Source of the DNA: JBMNCR01 sp049366695 | GTDB taxonomy: Bacteria; Bacillota; Clostridia; Eubacteriales; Alkalibacteraceae | DNA length: 14,582 nucleotides | Assembly: GCA_049366695.1 (NCBI GenBank) | Contig: JBMNCR010000054.1 | Span: 1 to 14,582, forward strand | Direction of reading: 5' to 3' | In this document: piece after piece, positions 7,909 to 14,582 of the stretch | Position numbering within the stretch: the first letter of the stretch is position 1 | Layout: the number at the start of each line of letters is the position of its first letter | The notes under the pieces: generated by a model | Databases searched by the model: none | What the model was told of the DNA's origin: nothing | What the model saw: the letters and a program-made list of their open reading frames with translations, nothing else | Translations under genes and position numbers: made by a program

Positions 7909-9258
7909 CTATTTAACAAAACGAGGAATTTCTTCCACATCTCTATCTTCATTACGTACCATTTGATCATATGGGAAACGAGCAACTTTTACGCGAATTT
8001 CTTTTTGTGGAGTACCCGGAGTTCCCCAAATTACTTTAAGTTCTTTTCCTTCTTCGGCATACTTAGAATCAATGAAAACTAATGAAATCATTGTATTGTA
8101 ATAGTAACTGTAGATACGTCCTGTGCTATTACCTATCCATTTTCCATCTGCCATGACTTTATCAGCACGATATATAGCTCCACCGTACATATTCTCCTGA
8201 TAGTACATATCCACTTCTTTATCAATTCTTTCACAAGGTTCAACTTCTTTTCCCATAAACTGTGTAGCAAAAACTGCACCTACATCCTCTGCATTCCATT
8301 CTAAAGTAACTACCGTTCTTGGAGGATTTTTAGCTATCTCTTCTAGCGCGCTTTTTCCTCTGAATTCATGGTTAAAATTTACTAAGAATCCCCAACCCAC
8401 ATCATAGGGTGTTACGAATCTGCTCTGAAGTTCATCACCTACGCTTCCGTGTAAACGTCGATTCATATTATATAGTCCTAACGCAGGATTATTCATAAAA
8501 TATTCTGCAAGTTCTGGTTCGGATTCCATCCAAGGCATTGGATAATGTATCAAAATATTTGGAAATCCCGCTTCTGTATGGTTAGGACCGCTATAAGCGT
8601 GCATACCCTGTTTTTTTGCACCAAATGATTGTCCTGCCTCCCAGATTTTTGCATAAACCTCATCAAAATCTTCTATAGAACCATGGACTTCGTAAGCTAA
8701 ATTACCAGACATTCCCAATCTTAACACTCTCATATCCTTATCACCAATTTTTGTCATACGGTGTCTGGCAAATTTGATATCATGGAGATCACATTCGCAT
8801 GCTTTCTCTAATATTTCCAGGGATTTTTCTCCTGCTATTTGAATAAAATACTCTTGTCCTGTTATATTGATAGCTTCAACCTCTAATTCACTGGTATTTG
8901 CATAGTAGGATATAATAGGATCAAGCCAATAAGTTCGGAAAGTATCCTCTGCAATTTTAAGAACAACACCATCTGTTAACACTTGTCCTTTATCATTACA
9001 CATTACCGCATGACGAATTGATTTCCCTTTCATTGTGCTAAAATCGTTTACACAAACTGAATTTAAAAATTTTGCAGCATCTGATCCTTTTATGTCACAA
9101 ATAGGTGACATCATTAATTGTGTTCCTATCCAAGCAGAAGTCTTAGATGCTATAATTTCATCTTTAATTCCAGTATACTCGTACGTAATTTTAGCAGGTC
9201 CCATAGGGAAAAGTAATGTTGCACCCTCGTAAACAGGGCTATCTGGTTTATAAAACAT
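7909..9258 (-). CDS. LigM-like tetrahydrofolate-dependent O-demethylase (GcvT fold), copy 1
   Basis: The protein has 449 residues, close to the length of the vanillate/3-O-methylgallate O-demethylase LigM and longer than glycine-cleavage GcvT. The N-terminal GCV_T-type fold includes SPICDIKGSDAAKFLNS (51-67), CNDKGQVLTDGVV (87-99), GQEYFIQIAGEKSLEIL (134-150) and LGMSGNLAYEVHG (181-193). NHTEAGFPN (226-234) follows. The C-terminal part has TPYDVGWGFLVNFNHEF (283-299), VTLEWNAEDV (317-326) and a WGTPGT loop, all resembling LigM as I recall it. The family moves a methyl group, often from an aryl methyl ether, to tetrahydrofolate in the cytoplasm. The substrate here is unknown. There is no signal peptide, and GAGGAG lies 8 nt before the ATG. 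It is divergent from a PucR-type regulator and has a paralogue at 11499-12854. Other possible substrates include DMSP-like or amine methyl donors. Confidence 0.85.
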   Translation of the reverse strand: MFYKPDSPVYEGATLLFPMGPAKITYEYTGIKDEIIASKTSAWIGTQLMMSPICDIKGSDAAKFLNSVCVNDFSTMKGKSIRHAVMCNDKGQVLTDGVVLKIAEDTFRTYWLDPIISYYANTSELEVEAINITGQEYFIQIAGEKSLEILEKACECDLHDIKFARHRMTKIGDKDMRVLRLGMSGNLAYEVHGSIEDFDEVYAKIWEAGQSFGAKKQGMHAYSGPNHTEAGFPNILIHYPMPWMESEPELAEYFMNNPALGLYNMNRRLHGSVGDELQSRFVTPYDVGWGFLVNFNHEFRGKSALEEIAKNPPRTVVTLEWNAEDVGAVFATQFMGKEVEPCERIDKEVDMYYQENMYGGAIYRADKVMADGKWIGNSTGRIYSYYYNTMISLVFIDSKYAEEGKELKVIWGTPGTPQKEIRVKVARFPYDQMVRNEDRDVEEIPRFVK

Positions 9259-9290
9259 ATTACCATCTCCTCAAAAATTTATTTGTGACC

Positions 9291-9305
9291 GCATCTGCAG
9301 TATGC
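9291..9305. promoter_or_regulatory. CTGCAG-centred dyad in the leader of demethylase copy 1
   Basis: GCAT-CTGCAG-T-ATGC is a near-perfect palindrome with one extra base, lying about 45-60 nt downstream of the predicted transcription start (near 9349). CTGCAGTAT-G/A-CC is conserved in the second cassette (12951-12962) inside a similarly built dyad. It is a candidate operator or leader element. Confidence 0.45.
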
Positions 9306-9355
9306 CGTCCGCAAATTATTTTTTGTATATATACACAAATTGTAATTATAAATTT

Positions 9356-9383
9356 ATTATAACCTCATTGTTTTTTTTTGTAA
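9356..9383 (-). promoter_or_regulatory. Predicted sigma-A promoter of demethylase copy 1
   Basis: On the minus strand, TTACAA (9378-9383) and a consensus TATAAT (9356-9361) are 16 bp apart. They predict a start near 9349 and a leader of about 90 nt. The same hexamers with the same spacing occur in the second cassette (13008-13035), within an ungapped block of 46 bp (9341-9386 against 12993-13038) that matches at 35 positions. The -35 lies inside the spacer of the opposing regulator promoter. Confidence 0.7.
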
Positions 9384-9396
9384 TCGGTTATATAAT
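9368..9396 (+). promoter_or_regulatory. Predicted promoter of PucR-type regulator 1
   Basis: TTGTTT (9368-9373) and TATAAT (9391-9396) are separated by 17 bp and would start transcription near 9403, about 47 nt before the ATG. The -35 elements of the two divergent promoters each fall in the other's spacer, so RNA polymerase should be unable to occupy both at once. In cassette 2 the -10 here is replaced by AATAAT. Confidence 0.55.
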
Positions 9397-9419
9397 GAGA
9401 AATATTAATACGTTTTCGT
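9387..9419. promoter_or_regulatory. Conserved putative activator site upstream of demethylase 1
   Basis: Immediately upstream of the demethylase -35, a 16-bp stretch (9387-9402) matches cassette 2 (13039-13054) at 13 of 16 positions. A box GTTTTCGT (9412-9419) follows and is identical in cassette 2 (13065-13072). The box lies at about -63 to -70 from the predicted demethylase start, against -64 to -71 in cassette 2, a typical upstream activator position. Binding by the adjacent PucR-type regulator is inference. Confidence 0.5.
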
Positions 9420-9449
9420 CAACTTTAAACATATGAAAAGAGGAGTACA

Positions 9450-10988
9450 ATGGAACTAACTGTGGGTATACTTGTGGAAGAATTATTTTCCTACAATCCA
9501 ATAGTATATAAATCTATTTCTAACAAAGCCAAATTTAGTCGTATTCAATCTTTTGACCCTGAAGATACAAAGTACAACCCCTCGACTTTATATCTAGTAG
9601 ATGATACGTCTTTTGATGTCGATTTTAGTCATAATTACCCAAATCATATTCTGTTTATAGGTTGCGAAATTTCTCAATCCTTTGCAAAAAATGCTGATAC
9701 AGTTCTTTTGATATCAAAGGAACTATCTCTAGAAAAGTTATTTCAAATTCTAATGGATCTTTGGATTTCGTATGAAAACTGGAGTCAGGACATGTTGCTT
9801 GCAATTATTGAAAATAAAAGTATTGATGAATTTATAGAAATTGCTATTCAAAAGTTAAAGAATCCTGTCGCCATTTTTGATAATAGCATGACCCTAATTA
9901 CATCAGCAGGCGAATTTCAAAAACCTTCTAAAGGAACTATTTGGGATATAGTTGGAAATTCTGAGTATACAATCACTAACTTTTTTACTTTGCAGGAACA
10001 ACTAGAGTATTCTACAAAGGCAGTTTCAAATAAAGGTGAACCTTATGTATACCACCCTTCTACAGATAAAGATCATACATACGTCACATCACACATTTGG
10101 ATTAATAACAAGTTATATGCAAATCTTGGTTCAGTGGATATCAATGCCCCCTTTTCAAATGCTCAACTTGACCTTATTCGGCATGTTACGAAATGTTTAA
10201 AATTATTTTTTTCGAGCAATGACACTTATATGTCCATTATAGAAGACAATACTAACTTTCTAAAGAATCTTCTCGAAGATAATATTTCAGATGAAAAAAT
10301 TATTTCCTATCATTTGAAAAAATTAAGTTGGGATATTTATGACCATTTTTATGTTGTAAATTTCCACTGTCCTTTACCCTTTAATACACCAATTGAATCC
10401 ATTTCCTATAAAAAGTACATTCATCATTGCTTTCAAAAATCTTTAATCATGGTATACAAGGATTCTATCATTTTGATCGTAAGACATAAAGATTATCCTA
10501 TTCAACATCAGTTAGAAAAACAAAAGCTGGAACAATTGTTGAATGAAAAAAATATGAAATGCGGAATAAGCGCTTGTTTCAACAATTTCATGCTACTGAA
10601 ACAATATTACATTCAAAGCTATTTTGCTTTAGAATTCTGCAAACAGCAAACTGATATATCCAGTCAACATTATCAAGATTGCCACGAAAACCACATAATG
10701 CATTTACTAAAAAGCACCACAGATTTAAGATGTTTGTGTCATCCACTGATTCTTTCCATATGGAATAGTCATGATCAGAACAATCACCAACTAATCAATT
10801 GTTTATATCATTATCTATTAAATGGTCGAAGTTTATCATTGACGTCAAAGGCATTGCATATACATCGCAATACACTCATTTATAGAATAAATAAAATATC
10901 TCAAATATTAGAAGTAGATTTAAAAAACATCTCTTCAAAGGAGCTATTTTATTTTCTTTTTTCATGTATGTTGGTTCAGCATTTGTGA
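9450..10988 (+). CDS. PucR/CdaR-family transcriptional regulator 1
   Basis: This 512-residue cytoplasmic regulator ends in the PucR-type helix-turn-helix: LTSKALHIHRNTLIYRINKI at 464-483 has the diagnostic IHRNTL-YR pattern. The LCHP segment (429-432) of the CdaR-like family precedes it. The middle part (about 265-400) fits the degenerate GGDEF-like domain of CdaR regulators. Residues about 120-250 look like a small-molecule sensor (GAF/PAS-like) with NPVAIFDNS (138-146), SAGEF and GTIW (162-165). The same motifs occur in the second regulator. The N-terminal 110 residues are not assigned. AGAGGAG lies 4 nt before the ATG. The gene is divergent from demethylase copy 1, and by family precedent it would activate that gene in response to the substrate or a product. 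That function is inferred from context only. Confidence 0.87.
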   Translation: MELTVGILVEELFSYNPIVYKSISNKAKFSRIQSFDPEDTKYNPSTLYLVDDTSFDVDFSHNYPNHILFIGCEISQSFAKNADTVLLISKELSLEKLFQILMDLWISYENWSQDMLLAIIENKSIDEFIEIAIQKLKNPVAIFDNSMTLITSAGEFQKPSKGTIWDIVGNSEYTITNFFTLQEQLEYSTKAVSNKGEPYVYHPSTDKDHTYVTSHIWINNKLYANLGSVDINAPFSNAQLDLIRHVTKCLKLFFSSNDTYMSIIEDNTNFLKNLLEDNISDEKIISYHLKKLSWDIYDHFYVVNFHCPLPFNTPIESISYKKYIHHCFQKSLIMVYKDSIILIVRHKDYPIQHQLEKQKLEQLLNEKNMKCGISACFNNFMLLKQYYIQSYFALEFCKQQTDISSQHYQDCHENHIMHLLKSTTDLRCLCHPLILSIWNSHDQNNHQLINCLYHYLLNGRSLSLTSKALHIHRNTLIYRINKISQILEVDLKNISSKELFYFLFSCMLVQHL

Positions 10989-11498
10989 TATACGTAGTAC
11001 TAAAACACTATATAACTCCTTTTGGGATTTGATATTATCTAACCAATAAGCAGTTATTTATCATAATAAATCTCCTTCCAAATATTTAATTTAATAAATG
11101 CCAGTTGACGGTCATTAATTTCTTAGTTAAATTTATAGTTTTTTTATCCCCCCATCCATATCCACACTTTTATAAATCCGCTAAAATTTAATAAGTTTAT
11201 ACAGTTGACATTATATTTTAATTGTTTTTTCTTGTCATTGGAAAAATAATGAGAAAAACATAATGAATTTTTATACATTTCTATCTAATATTGCTAGAGT
11301 TTAAATAAATTCCAGTATTTAAATATAATAAATTTAATAATGAATACTATAAAAACTAACACACCTTATTGATATATCAAAAATTAAGGGAAGTCTACAC
11401 GATCAGCAGACTTCCTTTATCTAGTAAGTGATTTTATTCCAAAGAAACACTATGTATATATTTGTTGAATCATTTTACCCAATAATTATTGTTATTAA
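10989..11498. other. Convergent intergenic region, no gene seen
   Basis: About 510 very AT-rich bases lie between the stops of regulator 1 and demethylase copy 2. I see no supported coding frame. TTGACA-like hexamers occur (11205-11210, 11105-11110) but no good -10 follows either. The only clear element is the hairpin at 11385-11419. No convincing terminator for regulator 1 is visible directly after its stop. Confidence 0.6.
11385..11419 (-). terminator. Intrinsic terminator of demethylase copy 2
   Basis: A 12-bp stem (11385-11396 with 11408-11419, one G-T pair, core GGAAGTCT/AGACTTCC) encloses an 11-nt loop. Read on the minus strand, the stem is followed by a T-rich stretch ending in TTAATTTTTG. 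It lies 79 bp beyond the stop of demethylase copy 2. The plus-strand side lacks a strong T tract, so it may stop regulator 1 transcripts only weakly. Confidence 0.7.
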
Positions 11499-12854
11499 TT
11501 ATTCTCCAAATCGTGGAATATCCTCAACATCCCTGTCTTCATTTCTAATAAATTCGGAGTTGTATGGGAATTTGGCAACTTTTACTCGTATATTCATCTG
11601 TTTTGTACCTGGAGTACCCCAAATGAGGGTTAATTCAGTCCCCTCATTAGCGTATGCTGGATCAATAAATCCAAGAGATAACATGCTATTGTAGTAATAA
11701 GATATCATCCTTCCTGAACTAATTCCTATCTCTTTACCATCACACAAAACCTTATCGGCACGGAATTCAAATACTCCATTAAATGCGTTCTTGACATATT
11801 CGCAATCTGTATCCCCTGTAATATATTCACAAGCTTCCTCACCTGCTTTTAGCATTGTAGCAAAAACTGCGGCTACATCATCGCCATTCCATTCCAACGT
11901 CACTGGAGTTCGTCTTGTCTTGTTTGCTATTTTCTCAAGGGCTTCTCTACCAGTAAATTCGTGATCAAATTTAACCAAGAAATCCCAACCCACATCATAA
12001 GGTGTCATAAAGCGTGTCTCCAGATCATCCCCAATACTACCTGTAAGTTTACGATTAATTTGTTGCCATGAGAGCTGTGGATGCGCATACATATATTGTG
12101 CCATTTCTTCACCTGATTCGAACCAAGGCATCGGATAATGTAAATGGATATTAGGAAAACCTGCTTCAGTGTGATTGAACAAACTGTAGGCATGCATACC
12201 TAACTTTGTAGCGCCAAACTTCTCTCCACTGGACCAAACCTTATTGTAAACATCATTGAACTCTCCAATGGGACCATGTATCTCATAAGCTAGATTACCT
12301 GACATACCCAAACGGATGATCTCAACATCTTTGCCGTCCATTTTCTCTTTACGGTGTCTAGCAAACTTAATATCATGAAGGTCTTTCTGGAATGCATCCT
12401 CAAGAATCTCCAAGGATTTTTCACCAGCAATCTGAATAAAATATTCTTGCCCGCTCATATCCTCGCCTTGAACATCCATTCCGCTCTTTTGAAGAAGGTA
12501 ATCAATGGGAGGGTTAAGCCAGTATGTACGGTATCTATCCTCACTAATACGGATAACTACTCCATCGGTTAGAATTTGACCCTTGTCGTTGCAGATTACT
12601 GCGTGGCGCAGGCCCTTTTCAGTAAGTTTTGAAAAATTATTCGTGCAAATAGAATTGAGGAACTTTACGGCGTCTGGTCCGTATACATCATAAATAGGCG
12701 ACCACTGCAAAGGAATACCAATCCAAGCGCTCTTACGATAGCCATCGATTTCTTGTTCAACACCTCCAAACTCATACGGTAAGGGTGTTGCTGATGCATC
12801 TATTTGAAAAAGCAGTGTTGCCTTTTCCAACGCGGGGTTATTATTTGTACTCAT
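11499..12854 (-). CDS. LigM-like tetrahydrofolate-dependent O-demethylase (GcvT fold), copy 2
   Basis: The protein has 451 residues and aligns with copy 1 over its whole length; by eye I estimate well over half the positions identical. Shared blocks include SAWIG, KFLNS, CNDKGQ-LTDGVV, GQEYFIQIAGEKSLEIL, LGMSGNLAYE, NHTEAGFPN (from about 227), TPYDVGW-FLV-F-HEF and the terminal RNEDRDVE-IPRF. LigM-like features are clear in the C-terminal half (FLVKFDHEFTGREALEKI, VTLEWNGDDVAAVFA, LTLIWGT). Differences likely to touch the active site or pocket include QWSPIYDVYG where copy 1 has MMSPICDIKG, and SLFN where copy 1 has SGPN before the HTEAG motif. These suggest a different methyl donor. Base use looks less AT-rich than in neighbouring genes. 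AGGAGG lies 8 nt before the ATG. It is divergent from regulator 2. The substrate is unknown. Confidence 0.85.
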   Translation of the reverse strand: MSTNNNPALEKATLLFQIDASATPLPYEFGGVEQEIDGYRKSAWIGIPLQWSPIYDVYGPDAVKFLNSICTNNFSKLTEKGLRHAVICNDKGQILTDGVVIRISEDRYRTYWLNPPIDYLLQKSGMDVQGEDMSGQEYFIQIAGEKSLEILEDAFQKDLHDIKFARHRKEKMDGKDVEIIRLGMSGNLAYEIHGPIGEFNDVYNKVWSSGEKFGATKLGMHAYSLFNHTEAGFPNIHLHYPMPWFESGEEMAQYMYAHPQLSWQQINRKLTGSIGDDLETRFMTPYDVGWDFLVKFDHEFTGREALEKIANKTRRTPVTLEWNGDDVAAVFATMLKAGEEACEYITGDTDCEYVKNAFNGVFEFRADKVLCDGKEIGISSGRMISYYYNSMLSLGFIDPAYANEGTELTLIWGTPGTKQMNIRVKVAKFPYNSEFIRNEDRDVEDIPRFGE

Positions 12855-12890
12855 ATTTTCTACCTCCTAGGTTTTTTTTTGCTGACATGA

Positions 12891-12915
12891 GAAGAATTTT
12901 CACATATCATTCTTC
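12891..12915 (-). promoter_or_regulatory. Small hairpin in the leader of demethylase copy 2
   Basis: GAAGAAT (12891-12897) and ATTCTTC (12909-12915) form a perfect 7-bp stem with an 11-nt loop, 36 nt upstream of the ATG and 22 nt before the ribosome binding site (12863-12868). Copy 1 has no equivalent, so a regulatory role is uncertain. Confidence 0.3.
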
Positions 12916-12945
12916 GTTATTCACTTCAATCGTCTTAAAAATTTT

Positions 12946-12962
12946 GGTAACTGCAGTATACC
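12946..12962. promoter_or_regulatory. CTGCAG-centred dyad in the leader of demethylase copy 2
   Basis: GGTA-A-CTGCAG-TA-TACC is a palindrome with one extra base, the same construction as at 9291-9305. It lies about 40-55 nt downstream of the predicted start near 13001. CTGCAGTATACC differs from the copy 1 sequence by one base, in otherwise poorly conserved leader DNA. Confidence 0.45.
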
Positions 12963-13007
12963 TTAGAATTTTATATGCACGCGCATACATATTGTATTTA
13001 TAGATTA

Positions 13008-13035
13008 ATTATAATATCTCTATTCCTATTTGTAA
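13008..13035 (-). promoter_or_regulatory. Predicted sigma-A promoter of demethylase copy 2
   Basis: On the minus strand, TTACAA (13030-13035) and TATAAT (13008-13013) are 16 bp apart, identical in sequence and spacing to the copy 1 promoter. The predicted start near 13001 gives a leader of about 147 nt. Confidence 0.7.
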
Positions 13036-13038
13036 TCG

Positions 13039-13072
13039 TTTAAATAATTAGAAAAAACAACTGTGTTTTCGT
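13039..13072. promoter_or_regulatory. Conserved putative activator site upstream of demethylase 2
   Basis: This is the counterpart of 9387-9419: a 16-bp stretch with 13 identities next to the -35, then an identical GTTTTCGT box (13065-13072). Only one base of spacing differs. A partial echo, TTCGTTATT, occurs both here (13068-13076) and in the leader (12913-12921). Confidence 0.5.
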
Positions 13073-13232
13073 TATTTTCTACAAACAACAAAGCCCCTGC
13101 TATATTTTATGGATACTTCCATACACCTTCTTTAATATCAAAACAAAAGAATATTCACGCTATTTTTGGCATTTTTCTTAATTGTAATTAGATTATATGA
13201 TTTATATTTTGTAATTCATGTTAATTTTATTA

Positions 13233-13261
13233 TTGTATCACTTTGTATTTATGTGTATAAT
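13233..13261 (+). promoter_or_regulatory. Predicted sigma-A promoter of PucR-type regulator 2
   Basis: TTGTAT (13233-13238) and consensus TATAAT (13256-13261) are 17 bp apart, with a predicted start near 13268, about 54 nt before the ATG. Unlike in cassette 1, this promoter lies about 200 bp from the demethylase promoter. The interval 13073-13232 holds two TTGTAATT copies (13182-13189, 13209-13216) and a small palindrome (13108-13123), but no gene. Confidence 0.6.
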
Positions 13262-13321
13262 CGAATTATTATTTGTTGGTTTTTGTTTAAAATAACTAAA
13301 GTCATTTATTCGAGGTGAACA

Positions 13322-14582
13322 ATGGATATCAATATGCACATTATTATGGATGAGCTTCAACAGTATAATCCAAAGGGGGTAATTAAAGATTCAATTGAAC
13401 TTAATATTAAGCAACCAAGATTAGTAAAACAGGAATCTACTGTTTTTTCTAAAGATTATTTGTATGTAACTGATTCAGAAATATTTGTTAAGCGATTTGA
13501 TGAATTCAAAGATTATAATGTCGTTTGTGTAGGTTCTTATAATTTAGAAATGACAGGAAAGAAAATGAATTGTATTTGCATTAGTTCTTCATTTAAATTA
13601 ATTGATATTTACGATAGTCTTCTAGATATCTTTGAAAAATACACATCTTGGAACCTAAAGCTTTTAAATTCCATTGTAAAAAACAATCCCCTACAGGATG
13701 TATTAAACATCGGCGCCACTGTTCTTGAGAATCCAATAGCTATGTTTGATGCTTCTTTTGTTTTTATCATGATGGCAGGGGACCTTCCTAAAAATTATGA
13801 AGGAACTATTTGGGAAGATGTTATGTCAACAGGTCATGCCCCATTTTATAAGCACCCAATAGAAGAGCAAAGAAAAGCCCATAATTTTTTGATATCAAAT
13901 AAAACACCTTTTTTTTATAAACATAATGTTACAGATAAGCATAATCAAATCATGGCAAGTATATTTGTTAATGAAAAAAGATTTGGTTTAGTTGGCCTGA
14001 TTGATATCAATAAACCATTTACATTAGGTCAGCTTTCTCTTGTCCATCACATCGTGAAAAAACTCCAAGATGCGTTAGAAAAAAGCAGGGAGTTTATTGA
14101 TTCAACGGAAGACTCAATCTATTGGATTGATAGGTTAATAAAGGGCTTTTCTATAGAAGAAAAAATTGTACACTATCACCTAACAAAAAAGAAATGGAGT
14201 GCTTCTGACAATTATTATATAGTATATTTTTCAGGTACAAATAGTTTAGTGGATGAAGACTTATTGAACGTTTATATGCATAAAATTAATAAAATCATCA
14301 ACTACTCCATCACGTTACTTTATGAAAATTCAATTGTGTCCATAATCAGAGAACTCGACCATTCTCCAAAAGATTTACTGTTCATGAACAGCCTTGAAGA
14401 ACTTGTAGATAAATTTGGTTTAAAGTTTGGTATCAGTATGATGTTTTCAAATATAATGGATCTGAAGTACTACTATATACAAAGCAAGGTAGCATTATCA
14501 GAGGGTATTCAAAAGAACAAACAATGCTATAAATGTCAACCTAAAATTCCTCAAAAATGCGCATTTAAGATTCCCCAGTTTT
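13322..14582 (+). CDS. PucR/CdaR-family transcriptional regulator 2, partial (runs off window end)
   Basis: An open frame runs from the ATG at 13322, preceded by GAGGTG, to the last base of the window: 420 codons with no stop. The 3' end, including the expected helix-turn-helix, lies outside. The protein resembles regulator 1 in layout and motifs: an unassigned N-terminal part of about 110 residues, then a sensor-like region with NPIAMFDAS, AGDLP and EGTIW, then LIDINKPF near the end of that domain. A CdaR-like middle region follows, with IVHYHLTKKKW and LKYYYIQSKVAL. Overall similarity to regulator 1 is only modest, much lower than between the two demethylases. The visible end has cysteines 402, 405 and 413 (QCYKCQPKIPQKC). 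It is divergent from demethylase copy 2, and control of that gene is inferred from context. It is probably about 510 residues long in full. Confidence 0.82.
   Translation, partial: MDINMHIIMDELQQYNPKGVIKDSIELNIKQPRLVKQESTVFSKDYLYVTDSEIFVKRFDEFKDYNVVCVGSYNLEMTGKKMNCICISSSFKLIDIYDSLLDIFEKYTSWNLKLLNSIVKNNPLQDVLNIGATVLENPIAMFDASFVFIMMAGDLPKNYEGTIWEDVMSTGHAPFYKHPIEEQRKAHNFLISNKTPFFYKHNVTDKHNQIMASIFVNEKRFGLVGLIDINKPFTLGQLSLVHHIVKKLQDALEKSREFIDSTEDSIYWIDRLIKGFSIEEKIVHYHLTKKKWSASDNYYIVYFSGTNSLVDEDLLNVYMHKINKIINYSITLLYENSIVSIIRELDHSPKDLLFMNSLEELVDKFGLKFGISMMFSNIMDLKYYYIQSKVALSEGIQKNKQCYKCQPKIPQKCAFKIPQF

Noticed and set aside
7909..9258. Glycine cleavage T protein (GcvT) as the identity of the demethylase-like genes
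   Set aside because: The proteins are about 450 residues, their C-terminal halves match LigM-type blocks, the neighbours are PucR regulators, and no gcvH or gcvP is nearby.
12785..13003. Plus-strand 72-codon open frame overlapping the start of demethylase copy 2 and its leader
   Set aside because: It begins inside the opposite-strand gene, has no ribosome binding site I can see, and its composition reads as the antisense of coding and promoter DNA.
12855..13321. Sigma-54 (-24/-12) promoters for the demethylases
   Set aside because: No GG-N10-GC element was found at a suitable position, the regulators lack an AAA+ domain, and good sigma-A hexamers are present.

Overview
The window is strongly AT-rich, with AGGAGG-type ribosome binding sites, sigma-A-like promoters and protein families typical of low-GC Firmicutes. 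An anaerobic Clostridia-type organism is the best guess. No rRNA, tRNA, CRISPR array or intact insertion sequence is visible.

Left region (1-3608, minus strand): a three-gene operon encodes a MacB/FtsX-like ABC permease, its ATPase, and a membrane-anchored extracellular protein with six PASTA repeats and no kinase domain. The context suggests a cell-envelope role, possibly with the PASTA protein as a wall-sensing or accessory partner of the transporter. Middle region (3609-7246): a plus-strand glycosyltransferase resembling the tRNA-queuosine mannosyltransferase family (GTDC1/DUF3524) converges on a minus-strand cation-chloride cotransporter homologue. The two stop codons are only about 25 bp apart.

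Right region (7909 to the window end): two successive copies of the same divergent module. Each has a LigM-like, tetrahydrofolate-dependent O-demethylase (GcvT fold) on the minus strand and a PucR/CdaR-type regulator on the plus strand. The second regulator runs off the window end. The demethylase paralogues are clearly similar (well over half identical by eye), whereas the regulators are much more diverged. Even so, the two divergent intergenic regions share a structured control region: an identical -35/-10 layout for the demethylase, an upstream GTTTTCGT box at the same distance, and a CTGCAG-centred dyad in the leader. This suggests two paralogous demethylases of different substrate or inducer specificity, each controlled by its own adjacent regulator through a retained operator architecture. 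The likely chemistry is methyl transfer from methoxylated aromatics (or another methyl donor) to tetrahydrofolate, feeding one-carbon metabolism. The substrates cannot be read from the sequence.

Long non-coding stretches are 3609-3990 (divergent promoters), 7247-7908 (no gene seen, one long-loop inverted repeat), 10989-11498 (convergent, with a terminator for the second demethylase) and 12855-13321 (divergent control region).
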